DNA of 64,000 nt from Acidobacteriaceae bacterium (GTDB taxonomy: Bacteria > Acidobacteriota > Terriglobia > Terriglobales > Acidobacteriaceae), in the NCBI GenBank assembly GCA_003168355.1, contig PMSQ01000197.1, positions 20,043 through 84,042 on the forward strand. Reading direction: 5' to 3'. The translations under genes and the position numbers were made by a program. This document shows, piece after piece, positions 55,491 through 64,000 of this stretch; the first letter of the stretch is position 1, and every line of letters begins with the position of its first letter. Below the pieces are notes generated by a model. That model worked only from the letters and a program-made list of their open reading frames with translations, did no database searches and was not told where the DNA came from.

Positions 55491-57209
55491 ATGGCATCGG
55501 CTACCCAAAGAATCCAGACGAAGCATTCGCAACTTCGTTCCTACGTATTTCTTACGGTGGCCTTGTTCGCCTGCCTGCTCCCATTTTCTGGAAAAGCCTT
55601 CAACATCGACGACACCTTATTCGTGTACGTGGCGCGGCAGATCACCCAGCACCCGCTTGATCCCTTCGGGTTCAAAGTGAATTGGTTCCTGGACGCTGTA
55701 CCGATGGCGTACGAAACCAAGAATCCTCCATTTGCGTCTTACTACATCGCCGCAGCCGCGAGCTTCGTCGGGTGGTCTGAACGGGCATTGCACCTCGCCT
55801 TCCTCCTGCCGGCGCTGGCGGTCGTATGGGGCACGTATCGTCTGGCGCAGCGGTTTACAAATTCACCGCTGCTGGCTGCCGCAGCCACGCTCCTCACACC
55901 GGCGTTCCTCGTATCAGCCAACAGTGTGATGTGCGACACAATGATGTTGGCACTTTGGCTGTGGGCCATCATCTTCTGGATCGAAGGACTTGAGCCGCGG
56001 AAGCCGTGGTATTTGGCCTTGTCTGTCCTGCTGATCACTTTGTGCGCCTTGACGAAATACTTTGGCGCAGCTTTGATTGTTCTGCTCGCGGCGTATTCTC
56101 TGGCACGGCAGCGGCGATTCGGAAGCTGGGCTTGGTACCTATTGCTGCCTATCCTGGTTTTGACCGAATATCAGCATTGGACGAAGACGGTCTACGGACT
56201 GCGCATGATTACGAGCGCAGCCCATTTTTCCACTGGGATGCGCCAGACGAGGCAGTCTTCAATCCTGGCCAAGGCGTTGGTAGACCTCAGCTTTGTTGGC
56301 GGTTGCGCGCTTCCCGCTCTGACGCTTGCTCCCCTCCTCTGGCCACGCAAGAAAATTCTCGTCGTCTGCATAGCAAGCGCAATCGTGGGATTCCTGATCA
56401 GCACCGGCAGAATGTTTCTCGGCAAAAACTTGTGGCCGTTCGAGTTTTATCCGCACTGGTTCTTGGTCGGCATTCAGTTGACGCTCTTGATCGCGGCTGG
56501 ATTCTCCGTGATGTGGCTGGCGGCGGCGGATGCATGGAAACGCAGAGACGCCGACTCTTTGTTGCTGATGCTTTGGGTTTTCGGGACATTCATTTTTGCC
56601 GGTTTTGTGAACTGGATCATCAACGTTCGTTCCGTGCTCCCGCTGGTTCCGGCCGCCGGCATCCTTTTCGCACGGCGCGTGGATACGCTGCGAGTACACC
56701 CCCTGCGCTGGCGCGCCGTCACGTTGGCCGTAGCGTTAGCAGCGGCGGGCGGGTTATCGCTCTGGCTGACGTGGGCCGACACGGAGTTGGCAAACTCGGC
56801 GCGAACTGCAGCAACCGTGATCGAGCAGAGGACCCGGAACCAACCAGGCGCAGTCTGGTTCACCGGGCACTGGGGGTTTCAGTACTACATGGAGTCCTTT
56901 GGCGCGCATGCCGTGGTGGTTGATGATCCTCCGCACCGCACCGGAGATTACCTCGCCGTGGCCGAGAACAGCCGGCTCTTCGAAATGCGGCCAGCGTTTG
57001 TGACTGCGTGCGAGGTCATTCAGATACCCATGAATCTCGGCATCACGACGGCCCAACGCGAGCTGGGCGCGGGTTTCTACTCCGCCGACTGGGGACCTCT
57101 GCCTTTCGCGATCGGGCCGGTCCCGCCCGAACGCTATGCCCTAATCCAACTGGGGCCGAGCCGCGCCTCCACAAATGCCGCGCAAAAGGATTGGCTCCAG
57201 TGTCAATAA
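55491..57209 (+). CDS. GT39/ArnT-like membrane glycosyltransferase
   Basis: 572 residues from ATG 55491. Ten to twelve spans. The first external loop has the acidic pair in FNIDDTLFVYVARQI, the catalytic Asp region of PMT/ArnT-type GT-C enzymes. ERALHLAFLLPALAVVWGTYRL and ALTKYFGAALIVLL are typical spans; a C-terminal periplasmic domain of about 150 residues follows. It would move a sugar from a polyprenyl-phosphate donor in the periplasm, which fits with the GtrA-like flippase-type protein across the divergent promoter. The acceptor is unknown. Confidence 0.82.
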   Translation: MASATQRIQTKHSQLRSYVFLTVALFACLLPFSGKAFNIDDTLFVYVARQITQHPLDPFGFKVNWFLDAVPMAYETKNPPFASYYIAAAASFVGWSERALHLAFLLPALAVVWGTYRLAQRFTNSPLLAAAATLLTPAFLVSANSVMCDTMMLALWLWAIIFWIEGLEPRKPWYLALSVLLITLCALTKYFGAALIVLLAAYSLARQRRFGSWAWYLLLPILVLTEYQHWTKTVYGLRMITSAAHFSTGMRQTRQSSILAKALVDLSFVGGCALPALTLAPLLWPRKKILVVCIASAIVGFLISTGRMFLGKNLWPFEFYPHWFLVGIQLTLLIAAGFSVMWLAAADAWKRRDADSLLLMLWVFGTFIFAGFVNWIINVRSVLPLVPAAGILFARRVDTLRVHPLRWRAVTLAVALAAAGGLSLWLTWADTELANSARTAATVIEQRTRNQPGAVWFTGHWGFQYYMESFGAHAVVVDDPPHRTGDYLAVAENSRLFEMRPAFVTACEVIQIPMNLGITTAQRELGAGFYSADWGPLPFAIGPVPPERYALIQLGPSRASTNAAQKDWLQCQ

Positions 57210-57339
57210 AGGAACCATCCAAGTCTGATTCGAGCGATAAACTCCATCGCGGATACGAGCCTCTGGTAGGCTTTGAAGGAAATTCACGTTTCGTTCACAG
57301 GTAACAGCAGTTCGCGTTGCCAGCGTAAATCTGCGGCCC

Positions 57340-58974
57340 ATGACCAGACTTCTGCGGTTCTTCCGACCGTCCCATCAGCACACGGCTTTTTCTGCCACTC
57401 TGTTGCTGATGTCGGCGGTCATGCTCTCGCGCGTGATCGGCTACGTGCGCGAGGCTTACATCGCCTACGCCTTCGGCGCCGGGCCGCAGACCGACGCTTA
57501 CGTCGCCGCCTTCACTCTGCCCGACTGGCTGAACTATATCGTCGCCGGCGGCGCGGCTTCGATTACATTCATCTCCATCTATACGCGTTTTCTGGCCGAG
57601 AAACGCGACGCCGATGCGCAGAAGACCTTCTCCGTCGTCATCACCGTCATGAGCGCGGTAATGGTCGCCGGCACGATCGTCTGTGAAATCTACACACCGC
57701 AGTTTGTGCGCTGGATGTTTCAGGGCTTCTCGCCTGCGCAAGTGGACTTAACCGTTCACCTCACGCGAATTCTGCTGCCGGCACAGATTTTCTTCTACGT
57801 TGGCGGAGTGGTCTCCGCCGTTCTGCTTTCTCATCGTCTCTTTCTCTTCCCTGCGTTCGGGCCGCTGCTCTACAACATATTCATTATCGTCGGCGGAGTC
57901 ATTGGCGGACGCCACTTCGGAATCGCAGCGTTGGCCTACGGCGCATTAGTGGGAAGTGTGGTGGGACCCTTTCTGGCCAGCGTGATCGGCGCAGCCCGCA
58001 TCGGTACGGGATACAGGCCTTCATTCGACATCCTGAACCCGGCGTTCCGCGAGTGGGTGCGGCTCTCGGTCCCGCTGATGCTTGGCGTCTCCCTGGTCAC
58101 AGCCGACGACTGGATCCTGCGCCATTACGCTTCCAGCGGCATCGGCGACATTGCCCGCCTGAATTACGCGAAGAGATTGTTTGCCGTTCCGATTGCCGTG
58201 CTCGGGCAGGCCACCGGACAAGCCTCGCTGCCGTTCTTTGCGCGATTGTTCAACGAGAAGCGCCTGAAGGAATTCGCTGCGACGGTAAACGATTCGGTCT
58301 ACCGCGTCTCCGCCGCGTCGTTTCTCGCCACCGGATGGATGATGGCCGCCGCCTTCCCGCTGATCGACTTGGTCTACCGCCGCGGCCGTTTCCTGGTTTC
58401 CGACACGCAAACGACGGCAGTTTATTTTTTCTGGTTTTCGCTTTCGCTGGCCCTCTGGTCCGCCCAGGGACTCTACGCCCGCGCCTTCTATGCCGCAGGC
58501 AACACCTTGACGCCAATGTTTGCAGTCACAGTAATCACGGGCGGTTCGTTGCCCGTGTATTCGCTGCTGTTCCATAGATATGGTGTAGTCGGCCTGGCCT
58601 GGGCTTCCGATATCGGCATCGGAGCCAATTTGCTGGCGCTGGCCTTGCTGCTGCACTACCGCAAACTGGTTTCGCTGAAAACCCTGCGCTGGGATGAAAT
58701 AGGAAAGTCCGCTCTGACCGCGGTGATCGCCGGCGGCATCAGCTTGGAAGTCGCAAGAAGTGTAACGCCGTTTATTTCGGGTCACGGCAGCCGCACCGCG
58801 GACGTGTTGCAGCTCGCGTTAATCTCGATCACCTGGGCCGCAGCAGTTGCCGTCGGGCTGTGGCTTCTTCGCTCGCAGTTGCCCAACGACCTGCGCCGCC
58901 GTAGAGTTACGGCGTATCCGGCAGTTGCCGAGGGTGAGAGCAAAGAAATTATGGGAGCGGGAACGCAACCGTAA
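57340..58974 (+). CDS. murJ: Lipid II flippase MurJ
   Basis: 544 residues, 14 spans. MLSRVIGYVREAYIAYAFGAG is the TM1 signature with conserved Arg residues, DAYVAAFTLPDWL follows, and conserved charges recur in RLNYAKRLFAVPIAVLGQATG. It flips lipid-linked peptidoglycan precursor across the inner membrane. It stands alone after the GT39 gene. Several MurJ/MviN-like flippases serve exopolysaccharides instead, and the nearby glycan-lipid genes leave that open. Confidence 0.87.
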   Translation: MTRLLRFFRPSHQHTAFSATLLLMSAVMLSRVIGYVREAYIAYAFGAGPQTDAYVAAFTLPDWLNYIVAGGAASITFISIYTRFLAEKRDADAQKTFSVVITVMSAVMVAGTIVCEIYTPQFVRWMFQGFSPAQVDLTVHLTRILLPAQIFFYVGGVVSAVLLSHRLFLFPAFGPLLYNIFIIVGGVIGGRHFGIAALAYGALVGSVVGPFLASVIGAARIGTGYRPSFDILNPAFREWVRLSVPLMLGVSLVTADDWILRHYASSGIGDIARLNYAKRLFAVPIAVLGQATGQASLPFFARLFNEKRLKEFAATVNDSVYRVSAASFLATGWMMAAAFPLIDLVYRRGRFLVSDTQTTAVYFFWFSLSLALWSAQGLYARAFYAAGNTLTPMFAVTVITGGSLPVYSLLFHRYGVVGLAWASDIGIGANLLALALLLHYRKLVSLKTLRWDEIGKSALTAVIAGGISLEVARSVTPFISGHGSRTADVLQLALISITWAAAVAVGLWLLRSQLPNDLRRRRVTAYPAVAEGESKEIMGAGTQP

Positions 58975-58992
58975 GATAGGCGACAAACAAAA

Positions 58993-59026
58993 CGGCGGAC
59001 ATTCGCATTCCCTGCGAACGCCGCCG
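58993..59026. terminator. Hairpin between convergent murJ and bactofilin genes
   Basis: CGGCGG (58993-58998) pairs with CCGCCG (59021-59026) and TTCGCA (59002-59007) with TGCGAA (59013-59018), around a five-base loop. Only a loose T/C-rich stretch follows, so termination would be weak or bidirectional. Confidence 0.45.
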
Positions 59027-59079
59027 CTGATCTTCTTCCGTAACCATTGCCCCCGACCGAGACGTTTCCTAGCGCTGAC

Positions 59080-59628
59080 CTACGCCCGTGCGCCAATCGC
59101 CGCCGGTTCGGGCGCTGCAACGCTCTTGTCTTCGCCGTTGGGCTTGGTCTGCCCGGGCTGGCCACCCTTGCGGATGTCGATGCCGCCCTTGAAGTAGGCG
59201 CCGTCTTCGATGGAGATGCGTGCCGCTACCACGTCGCCGGTGAGCGATCCGTCGCTGCGGATGTCGACGCGGTCACTGGCGGTCAGGTTGCCGCGCACTT
59301 TGCCCAACACCACAATCTCGCGGGCATTGATGTTGGCGGCGACCACCCCGTTACGCCCGATGGTGACGCGGTTGCCAGCCAGGCTGATCGAGCCTTCCAC
59401 CCGGCCGTCAATGTAGAGTGATTCCGATCCGGTTACCTCGCCCTTGATCACCAGCGATTTACCGATGGTCGCCTGGTCCGCGGTGGTCGTGGTCGTAATC
59501 GCCGGACGCGACGCAACTGCGGGTTCATTCGCTATGGTAATGGTGGGCGCGCTCGGGGTAGACATGGTTGGACGCTCCGGCTCTGCTGGCCGCCCGGGGG
59601 TCTGAGGCTGATTCGTCGGCTTCCACAT
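59080..59628 (-). CDS. Bactofilin
   Basis: 182 residues from ATG 59628, with AAGGAAAGGAA upstream; an ATG at 59676 is an alternative. A Pro/Thr-rich N-terminal tail (to about residue 55) precedes the right-handed beta-helix core: ATIGKSLVIKGEVTGSESLYIDGRVEGSI, ANINAREIVVLGKVRGNLTASDRVDI and ARISIEDGAYFKGGIDI. A Pro-rich tail follows. Bactofilins polymerise without nucleotide and organise envelope growth or shape. The adjacent murJ suggests a cell-wall link. Confidence 0.92.
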   Translation of the reverse strand: MWKPTNQPQTPGRPAEPERPTMSTPSAPTITIANEPAVASRPAITTTTTADQATIGKSLVIKGEVTGSESLYIDGRVEGSISLAGNRVTIGRNGVVAANINAREIVVLGKVRGNLTASDRVDIRSDGSLTGDVVAARISIEDGAYFKGGIDIRKGGQPGQTKPNGEDKSVAAPEPAAIGARA

Positions 59629-59945
59629 GGATGCAAAGTTCCTTTCCTTGTTGGGATTAGAGACCACGTGCCGCACTTACGTGACCAAATCGAATTGTAC
59701 TCTGCAGTCTCATTCTGAGCGCTGTGGAAAACCCTTTATTTTCAACGAAGTTTCCTACCTTGATACCTACTTCTGTGTCCACGCGAGGCGCGGCACCGTA
59801 TCTCCCGGCCGTCCATTTTGCTCTGCCACCGTGTAAGGATTCCCGAATAAACACTCCGCCGAACCACCATTCCACAGCCCCTCGGAGTATGCTTCTGGGA
59901 TCGAAGATTTATCGAAGACCGAATCCAGCCTCGCGGGAGCCAGAC

Positions 59946-60506
59946 ATGCCAGAATCAGCCGTAGTCACTCCTCCAACCTTCAACATTGGCCAGCCTCAGC
60001 CCGGCGAGTACGCGCCTTACTACGAGCGCTATATTTCTCTGATTCAGGGCAACGACATTCTCGAAACGCTTGACCAACAGCGCCGCCAGACGATGCTATT
60101 ACTCTCCGGCCGCGACGATGACGACGGCGACTTCCGCTACGCGCCGGAGAAATGGAGTGCCAAGGAAGTTCTCGGCCACGTCTGCGACACCGAGCGCATC
60201 TTCGCCTATCGCGCCCTGCGTATTTCACGCGCCGACGCTACTCCCCTCGAAGGCTTCGAGCAGGATGACTACGTACGCCACGGTCCTTTCGCGCATCGTC
60301 CGCTGGCCGATCTGGTCGAAGACTTCATCGCCGTGCGCCGCGCCACGCTTTCGCTGTTGCGCAATCTCGACCAAGCCGCGTGGTCGCGGCGCGGCATTGC
60401 CAACAAGAATGAAGTCAGCGTGCGGGCGCTGGCTTATATCATCGCGGGCCATGAGTTGCATCATCGGAGAATTCTGGAAGAGAAGTATTTTTCGGCGAGC
60501 CGCTGA
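59946..60506 (+). CDS. DinB-family protein
   Basis: 186 residues from ATG 59946, with GGGAG seven bases upstream. The metal-binding His triad is recognisable in the helical bundle: EVLGHVCDTERIFAYR, then the C-terminal YIIAGHELHHRRIL. APEKWSAKEVLGH is a typical DinB_2 phrase. Function is a putative metal-dependent hydrolase or thiol transferase, generally uncharacterised. A second DinB gene follows after 11 bases. Confidence 0.87.
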   Translation: MPESAVVTPPTFNIGQPQPGEYAPYYERYISLIQGNDILETLDQQRRQTMLLLSGRDDDDGDFRYAPEKWSAKEVLGHVCDTERIFAYRALRISRADATPLEGFEQDDYVRHGPFAHRPLADLVEDFIAVRRATLSLLRNLDQAAWSRRGIANKNEVSVRALAYIIAGHELHHRRILEEKYFSASR

Positions 60507-60517
60507 GACTCGGATTC

Positions 60518-61021
60518 ATGTCGTCACGCGCACTCATTGAACTGCTCCACGGCAAAGGAGCTCACGCCGACCCCGCGGCCTGCGTCGAAGATCTCTCAGC
60601 TGAATTAGCCGCGCGCCATGTTGCAGGCTTTCCACATTCGATCGGACAGCTTGTTTTCCACATGAACTACTGGATGACCTACGAACTGCGCCGCATTTGC
60701 GGCGAGAAGCCAGCTTATCCGGAGCACAATTCTGAGAGCTTCCCACCGGCGCCGGCGCCCGCCGACGCAGAAGAATGGGATCGGCTGCGAAATATCTTCG
60801 CCGACCTGCTGGCCAATTTCGCCGCTTTGGCGAATTCCGCTCCGAAAGAAATGCAGCGGGAGATCGAAACTGCGCACGAGGGGGATACGAAAGTCGCGGG
60901 AACGCTTGAGGCCGTGCTCTGGCAGATGGTCGCGCACAATAGCTATCATACTGGCCAGATCGCAGTGATCCGGCGGGCGCTCGGCGCGTGGCCGCCACGG
61001 GGCGGTGGAGACGCGTGGTAG
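60518..61021 (+). CDS. Second DinB-family protein
   Basis: 167 residues. The DinB fold is recognisable from VAGFPHSIGQLVFHMNYWMTYEL (first His residues) and the C-terminal VAHNSYHTGQIAVIRRALGAW, whose His is the third ligand. Putative metal-binding, function unknown. It is closely linked with the preceding DinB gene and probably co-transcribed; the two sequences diverge strongly, so this is not a recent duplication. Confidence 0.87.
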   Translation: MSSRALIELLHGKGAHADPAACVEDLSAELAARHVAGFPHSIGQLVFHMNYWMTYELRRICGEKPAYPEHNSESFPPAPAPADAEEWDRLRNIFADLLANFAALANSAPKEMQREIETAHEGDTKVAGTLEAVLWQMVAHNSYHTGQIAVIRRALGAWPPRGGGDAW

Positions 61022-61075
61022 GAACAGAGTCGCCAGGGGCTTGTCACTGGTGGTTGCTGCAAGGAGGATGAGACG

Positions 61076-61552
61076 ATGAGAATCATTGCCGTTTGCTTGC
61101 TGTTGCTTCCACTCCTGCTCAAGGCGCAGACCGGCACGGACGCGGATGAGCACGCCATTCGCGCGGTGGTTGACCGGTTCGTGGACGCATGGAATCGCCA
61201 CGATGCCAAAGCATTTGCGGCGGTGTTTGCCGAAGACGCAGACTTCACCAACGTGCGAGGCATGGGCGTGAGCGGCCGCGCGAGGATTGAAGCCTTCCAC
61301 GCGCCCCTGTTTGCCACCATCTTCAGCAAAAGCCACCAGGAATCTACCGACATCAAGACGCGGTTTATCCGTCCTGACGTTGCAGCCGTCGATGTGCGGT
61401 GGAAGATGACAGGCGCTATGGACGCGCAAGGCAATCCTCGGCCGGAGCGGGAGGGACTGTTGAGCTTCGTGATGGCAAAGAATGCGGCGCAATGGGAAAT
61501 CGTGGTAATGCACAATCTGGATATCTCGGCGCTGCCACCACCTCCCAAATGA
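61076..61552 (+). CDS. SnoaL-like/SgcJ-type secreted protein
   Basis: 158 residues with AAGGAGG eight bases before the ATG. The signal peptide ends about LLLKAQ. The cone-shaped fold is recognisable in IRAVVDRFVDAWNRHDAKAFAAVFAEDADF, VSGRARIEAFHA and a final strand QWEIVVMHN. SgcJ/EcaC- and DUF4440-type proteins have small ligand pockets and mostly unknown roles. The start is unambiguous. Confidence 0.83.
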   Translation: MRIIAVCLLLLPLLLKAQTGTDADEHAIRAVVDRFVDAWNRHDAKAFAAVFAEDADFTNVRGMGVSGRARIEAFHAPLFATIFSKSHQESTDIKTRFIRPDVAAVDVRWKMTGAMDAQGNPRPEREGLLSFVMAKNAAQWEIVVMHNLDISALPPPPK

Positions 61553-61577
61553 AGGTGGGGTATTCTGACAGCTCCGC

Positions 61578-64000
61578 ATGCTTTCCGATTCCACCATCCT
61601 GAAACACATCGCCCGGCAGCCCAAGCGCGCGGCCGGATTCAAACAGCTGGTGCGTGAACTCGGCCTGCACGGCGAAGCTCGTGGAGATCTCGACGCGCAT
61701 CTGCAGAAGCTGGTCGCCGCAGGCGAGCTGGTTCAATTGAATTCCGATCGCTACGCTCTGCCGCAACCCGCCGCCCACAAGAATGACAAGAACTTGGTCG
61801 TCGGCCGCCTCACCATGCACCGCGACGGCTTCGGCTTCGTCATCCCCGACGCTAGTTCCCTGAGTCCCTCTCTCAAATCGCGGCTTGTGGGAGATATCTT
61901 CATCGCGCCCCACGCCATTGGCAACGCCATGCACGGCGATCGCGTGCTCGTCGATATCGTCGCCACTCGTCCCGATGGCCGCGCCGAAGGCCGCATCGTG
62001 CGGCCGGTGGTGCGCGCGCATCCCACCGTGGTTGGGATTTTTCACTACGGCGCCCGCCATAATTCCGTGAAGCCTATCGACAGTAGGATCACGATGGACA
62101 TCGTGATCCCAGCCGGAATGGAGTATCCCGAAACTGTACCGCCGCCGTCCCCGGCGGCGCTACAAAGAAACACTGTCGACCGCGTGCTCGGCGACGAAGC
62201 CGCGCGCCGCGCGAAATGGGACGATCTCGAAGGCGTAGTCGTCGATGTTGAAATCACCGACTGGCCCACACCCACGCAAAATCCACGCGGCCGCGTCATT
62301 GAAGTCCTCGGCCGGCAAGATGACTTCGGCGTCGACGTCGAAATCACCATCCGCAAGTTTCATTTGCCGCATCACTTTCCCGCGGCAACGCTCGAGGAGG
62401 CGCAGAACATACCCGCCGTCATCCCGTCGCAGGAACTTCGCCACCGCCGCGACTTCCGCGCCCTGCCCATCGTTACCATCGACGGCGAAACCGCACGCGA
62501 CTTCGACGATGCCGTCACCGTGCGCAATCTCGCCAATGGAAATTTCGAGTTGCAAGTTCACATTGCCGACGTGGCCCAATATGTCACGCCAGACTCAGCG
62601 CTCGACCAGGAAGCGCGCCTGCGCGGTACCAGCGTCTACTTCCCCGACCGAGCCGTGCCCATGCTGCCGCTCGAACTATCGACGGACATCTGCAGCCTGC
62701 GGCCGCACCTTGACCGGTTGGTGCTGTCGTGCGTGATGCAAATCGATCCCCACGGCGAAATCGTCGGCTACGAGCTGAGCGAAGGCGTGATCTGCTCTGC
62801 CGAGCGCATGACCTACACTGCCGTCAATGCCGTGATTGAAGGCGATGCCGCCGCGCGCGAGCGTTACGTGGCGCTTGTGCCCACCTTCGAACTCATGCGT
62901 GATCTGGCGCTGATCCTCAACCGCAAACGCCAGCGCCGTGGATCGATTGACTTCGACCTGCCGGAGCCGGTCATCGAATTCGACGAATTCGGCTTGATGA
63001 AAAGTATTACGCGCTCGGAGCGCAACATTGCCCACCGGCTGATCGAAGAGTTCATGCTCTCGGCCAACGAGTGCGTTGCCCAGTATCTGGAATCGAAGCG
63101 TATCGCTTCGTTATATCGAATTCACGAAAAGCCGGATGCCAAGCGCGTTTACGATTTCGAAGTGATCGCCGCGACTTTCGGCTATTCGCTGGGCGTAGGC
63201 GCGCTGCCCATTCACCGCGTGCAGTTCAAGACCGACCGGCGCGCGGCACGCGGTGGTGGCAAGCAAGCGCGCACCATCGAAGTTCCCAAGGATGTTCACA
63301 TCACTCCACGCATGTACCAGAAGCTGGCCGCCAAAATCGCCGGCAAGCCAGAAGAGCGCATTCTGAGCTACTTGATGCTGCGCTCGCTGAAACAGGCGCG
63401 CTACTCCGAGGAAAACCTCGGCCACTTCGCGCTGGCAGCTACCAGTTACACACATTTCACATCGCCCATCCGTCGCTATCCCGACCTGGTCGTGCACCGC
63501 ATCTTGAAAGAAGTGTTGCGCGATTCGGCGGAGACTCACGAAGGCGAAGTTCCGTTGGGAATATTCCCTGCTGCATCAAATACCGTGGAAGAGCGGCGCT
63601 TTAGCGCCGCGTCGAGAGATCTGGATAACGGGGTTTCAGCCCCTGAGGCGTCGCGGGGACAGCCGCGCCGCCTTGACACCGACGCCCCATCGCCCTGGTC
63701 CAAACGCCGCGACCATGCTGGGCACCGAGAAGCCCACGAGCCCTTGGGCGGCCCAATCTCGCTCGACGAACTCCACGACATTGCCGAAGAGTCCAGTCAA
63801 TCCGAACGCCGCGCCGACGAGGCCGAACGCGAATTGATGGAGTGGAAGAAGGTCAAGTTCATGCAGGACCGCGTGGGCGAAGACTTCGACGGCCTGATCA
63901 CCAGCGTCACCAAGTTCGGCTTCTTCGTCGAACTCACCGACTTGTTCGTCGAAGGTCTGGTCCCGCTGAACACGCTCACCGATGACTTCTACACCTACCA
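61578..64000 (+). CDS. rnr: Ribonuclease R (3' end outside window)
   Basis: About 807 residues to the window edge. An N-terminal winged-helix domain (LKHIARQPKRAAGFKQLVRELG) is followed by cold-shock domains (HRDGFGFVIPD) and the RNB catalytic domain with Asp308, Asp310 and Asp311 in ARDFDDAVTV. YTHFTSPIRRYPDLVVHR ends the catalytic core, and an S1 domain starts in GLITSVTKFGFFVEL. It degrades structured RNA 3' to 5'. Two segments look inserted: about residue 185-200 (VPPPSPAALQRN) and 655-725. Both carry palindromic DNA. Confidence 0.93.
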   Translation, partial: MLSDSTILKHIARQPKRAAGFKQLVRELGLHGEARGDLDAHLQKLVAAGELVQLNSDRYALPQPAAHKNDKNLVVGRLTMHRDGFGFVIPDASSLSPSLKSRLVGDIFIAPHAIGNAMHGDRVLVDIVATRPDGRAEGRIVRPVVRAHPTVVGIFHYGARHNSVKPIDSRITMDIVIPAGMEYPETVPPPSPAALQRNTVDRVLGDEAARRAKWDDLEGVVVDVEITDWPTPTQNPRGRVIEVLGRQDDFGVDVEITIRKFHLPHHFPAATLEEAQNIPAVIPSQELRHRRDFRALPIVTIDGETARDFDDAVTVRNLANGNFELQVHIADVAQYVTPDSALDQEARLRGTSVYFPDRAVPMLPLELSTDICSLRPHLDRLVLSCVMQIDPHGEIVGYELSEGVICSAERMTYTAVNAVIEGDAAARERYVALVPTFELMRDLALILNRKRQRRGSIDFDLPEPVIEFDEFGLMKSITRSERNIAHRLIEEFMLSANECVAQYLESKRIASLYRIHEKPDAKRVYDFEVIAATFGYSLGVGALPIHRVQFKTDRRAARGGGKQARTIEVPKDVHITPRMYQKLAAKIAGKPEERILSYLMLRSLKQARYSEENLGHFALAATSYTHFTSPIRRYPDLVVHRILKEVLRDSAETHEGEVPLGIFPAASNTVEERRFSAASRDLDNGVSAPEASRGQPRRLDTDAPSPWSKRRDHAGHREAHEPLGGPISLDELHDIAEESSQSERRADEAERELMEWKKVKFMQDRVGEDFDGLITSVTKFGFFVELTDLFVEGLVPLNTLTDDFYTY
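62140..62159. repeat. Palindrome inside the RNase R gene (first)
   Basis: CGCCGCCG (62140-62147) and CGGCGGCG (62152-62159) form an 8-base stem with a TCCC loop. It encodes the PPPSPAA part of a segment not expected in RNase R. Confidence 0.55.
63593..63643. repeat. Double hairpin repeat inside the RNase R gene (second)
   Basis: GCGGCGCT-TT-AGCGCCGC (63593-63610) is followed by GGGG-TTTCAG-CCCC (63630-63643). This REP-like pair sits within about 200 inserted bases between the RNB and S1 domains and keeps the frame. Confidence 0.7.

Noticed and set aside
60605-61642. 345-codon minus-strand open frame over the DinB and SnoaL-like genes
   Set aside because: It spans two well-supported genes and an intergenic gap; no family resemblance.
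1-64000. CRISPR arrays, tRNA or rRNA genes
   Set aside because: No regularly spaced direct repeats and no cloverleaf or rRNA-like sequence were seen in any intergenic gap.

Overview
The window looks like a chromosomal contig from an acidobacterium of the Terriglobia type (Koribacter/Sulfotelmatobacter-like). This is inferred from gene content, because no 16S or other phylogenetic RNA gene is present. Pointers are a very large tricorn-type protease homologue, a TPR-CHAT lipoprotein behind an ECF sigma/zf-HC2 pair, a PHPT and GDP-heptose glycan cluster, bactofilin, paired DinB proteins, and short palindromic repeats lying inside reading frames. I found no tRNA, rRNA or CRISPR array. Both window edges cut a gene: a glycosyltransferase on the left and RNase R on the right.

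Region 1 (about 1-8.45 kb, + strand) is a tightly packed surface-glycan operon. It holds two GT4 glycosyltransferases, a SAM methyltransferase, a short phosphoglycosyl transferase, GalE, a sedoheptulose-7-phosphate isomerase, a second, long phosphoglycosyl transferase-like protein with a degraded catalytic site, a heptose-7-phosphate kinase and a heptose-1-phosphate nucleotidyltransferase. Together these imply a heptose-containing exopolysaccharide or O-antigen-like glycan made through a GDP-heptose-type intermediate. The bisphosphatase step is not encoded nearby.

Region 2 (8.6-23.5 kb) is a patchwork of accessory genes: a secreted glycoside hydrolase, a small lipoprotein interrupted by an in-frame amber codon, a TylF-like methyltransferase, a membrane alkaline-phosphatase/sulfatase-superfamily enzyme, a sulfotransferase, a short island with an IS1-like transposase and a ClpP-fold SDH-type serine protease, an FkbM methyltransferase and a large secreted beta-rich protein. 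It ends with a frameshifted heptose nucleotidyltransferase relic next to an intact HAD phosphatase.

Region 3 (23.9-29.2 kb) holds an ECF sigma factor, a membrane zf-HC2 anti-sigma factor, an unrecognised protein and a TPR-CHAT (caspase-like) lipoprotein in one minus-strand operon. A tiny sigma-region-4-only gene is divergent to it. This is the most system-like uncharacterised module in the window.

Region 4 (29.8-50.5 kb) is mostly core metabolism: tricorn protease, a 5'-3' exonuclease, a short-chain fatty acid transporter, AmtB, threonine deaminase, GltB/GltD, a C26 amidotransferase, IspD/IspF with a PIN-TRAM membrane protein, and a quinone oxidoreductase. AmtB, GltBD and threonine deaminase form a nitrogen-assimilation neighbourhood.

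Region 5 (50.6-64 kb) has a GH3 beta-glucosidase with a PA14-like insert, an AbrB/PIN toxin-antitoxin pair whose toxin is frameshifted, a GtrA/CDP-alcohol transferase pair divergent from a GT39 glycosyltransferase, MurJ, bactofilin, two DinB proteins, a SnoaL-like protein and RNase R. Several reading frames here and in region 4 carry small palindromic insertions that keep the frame.
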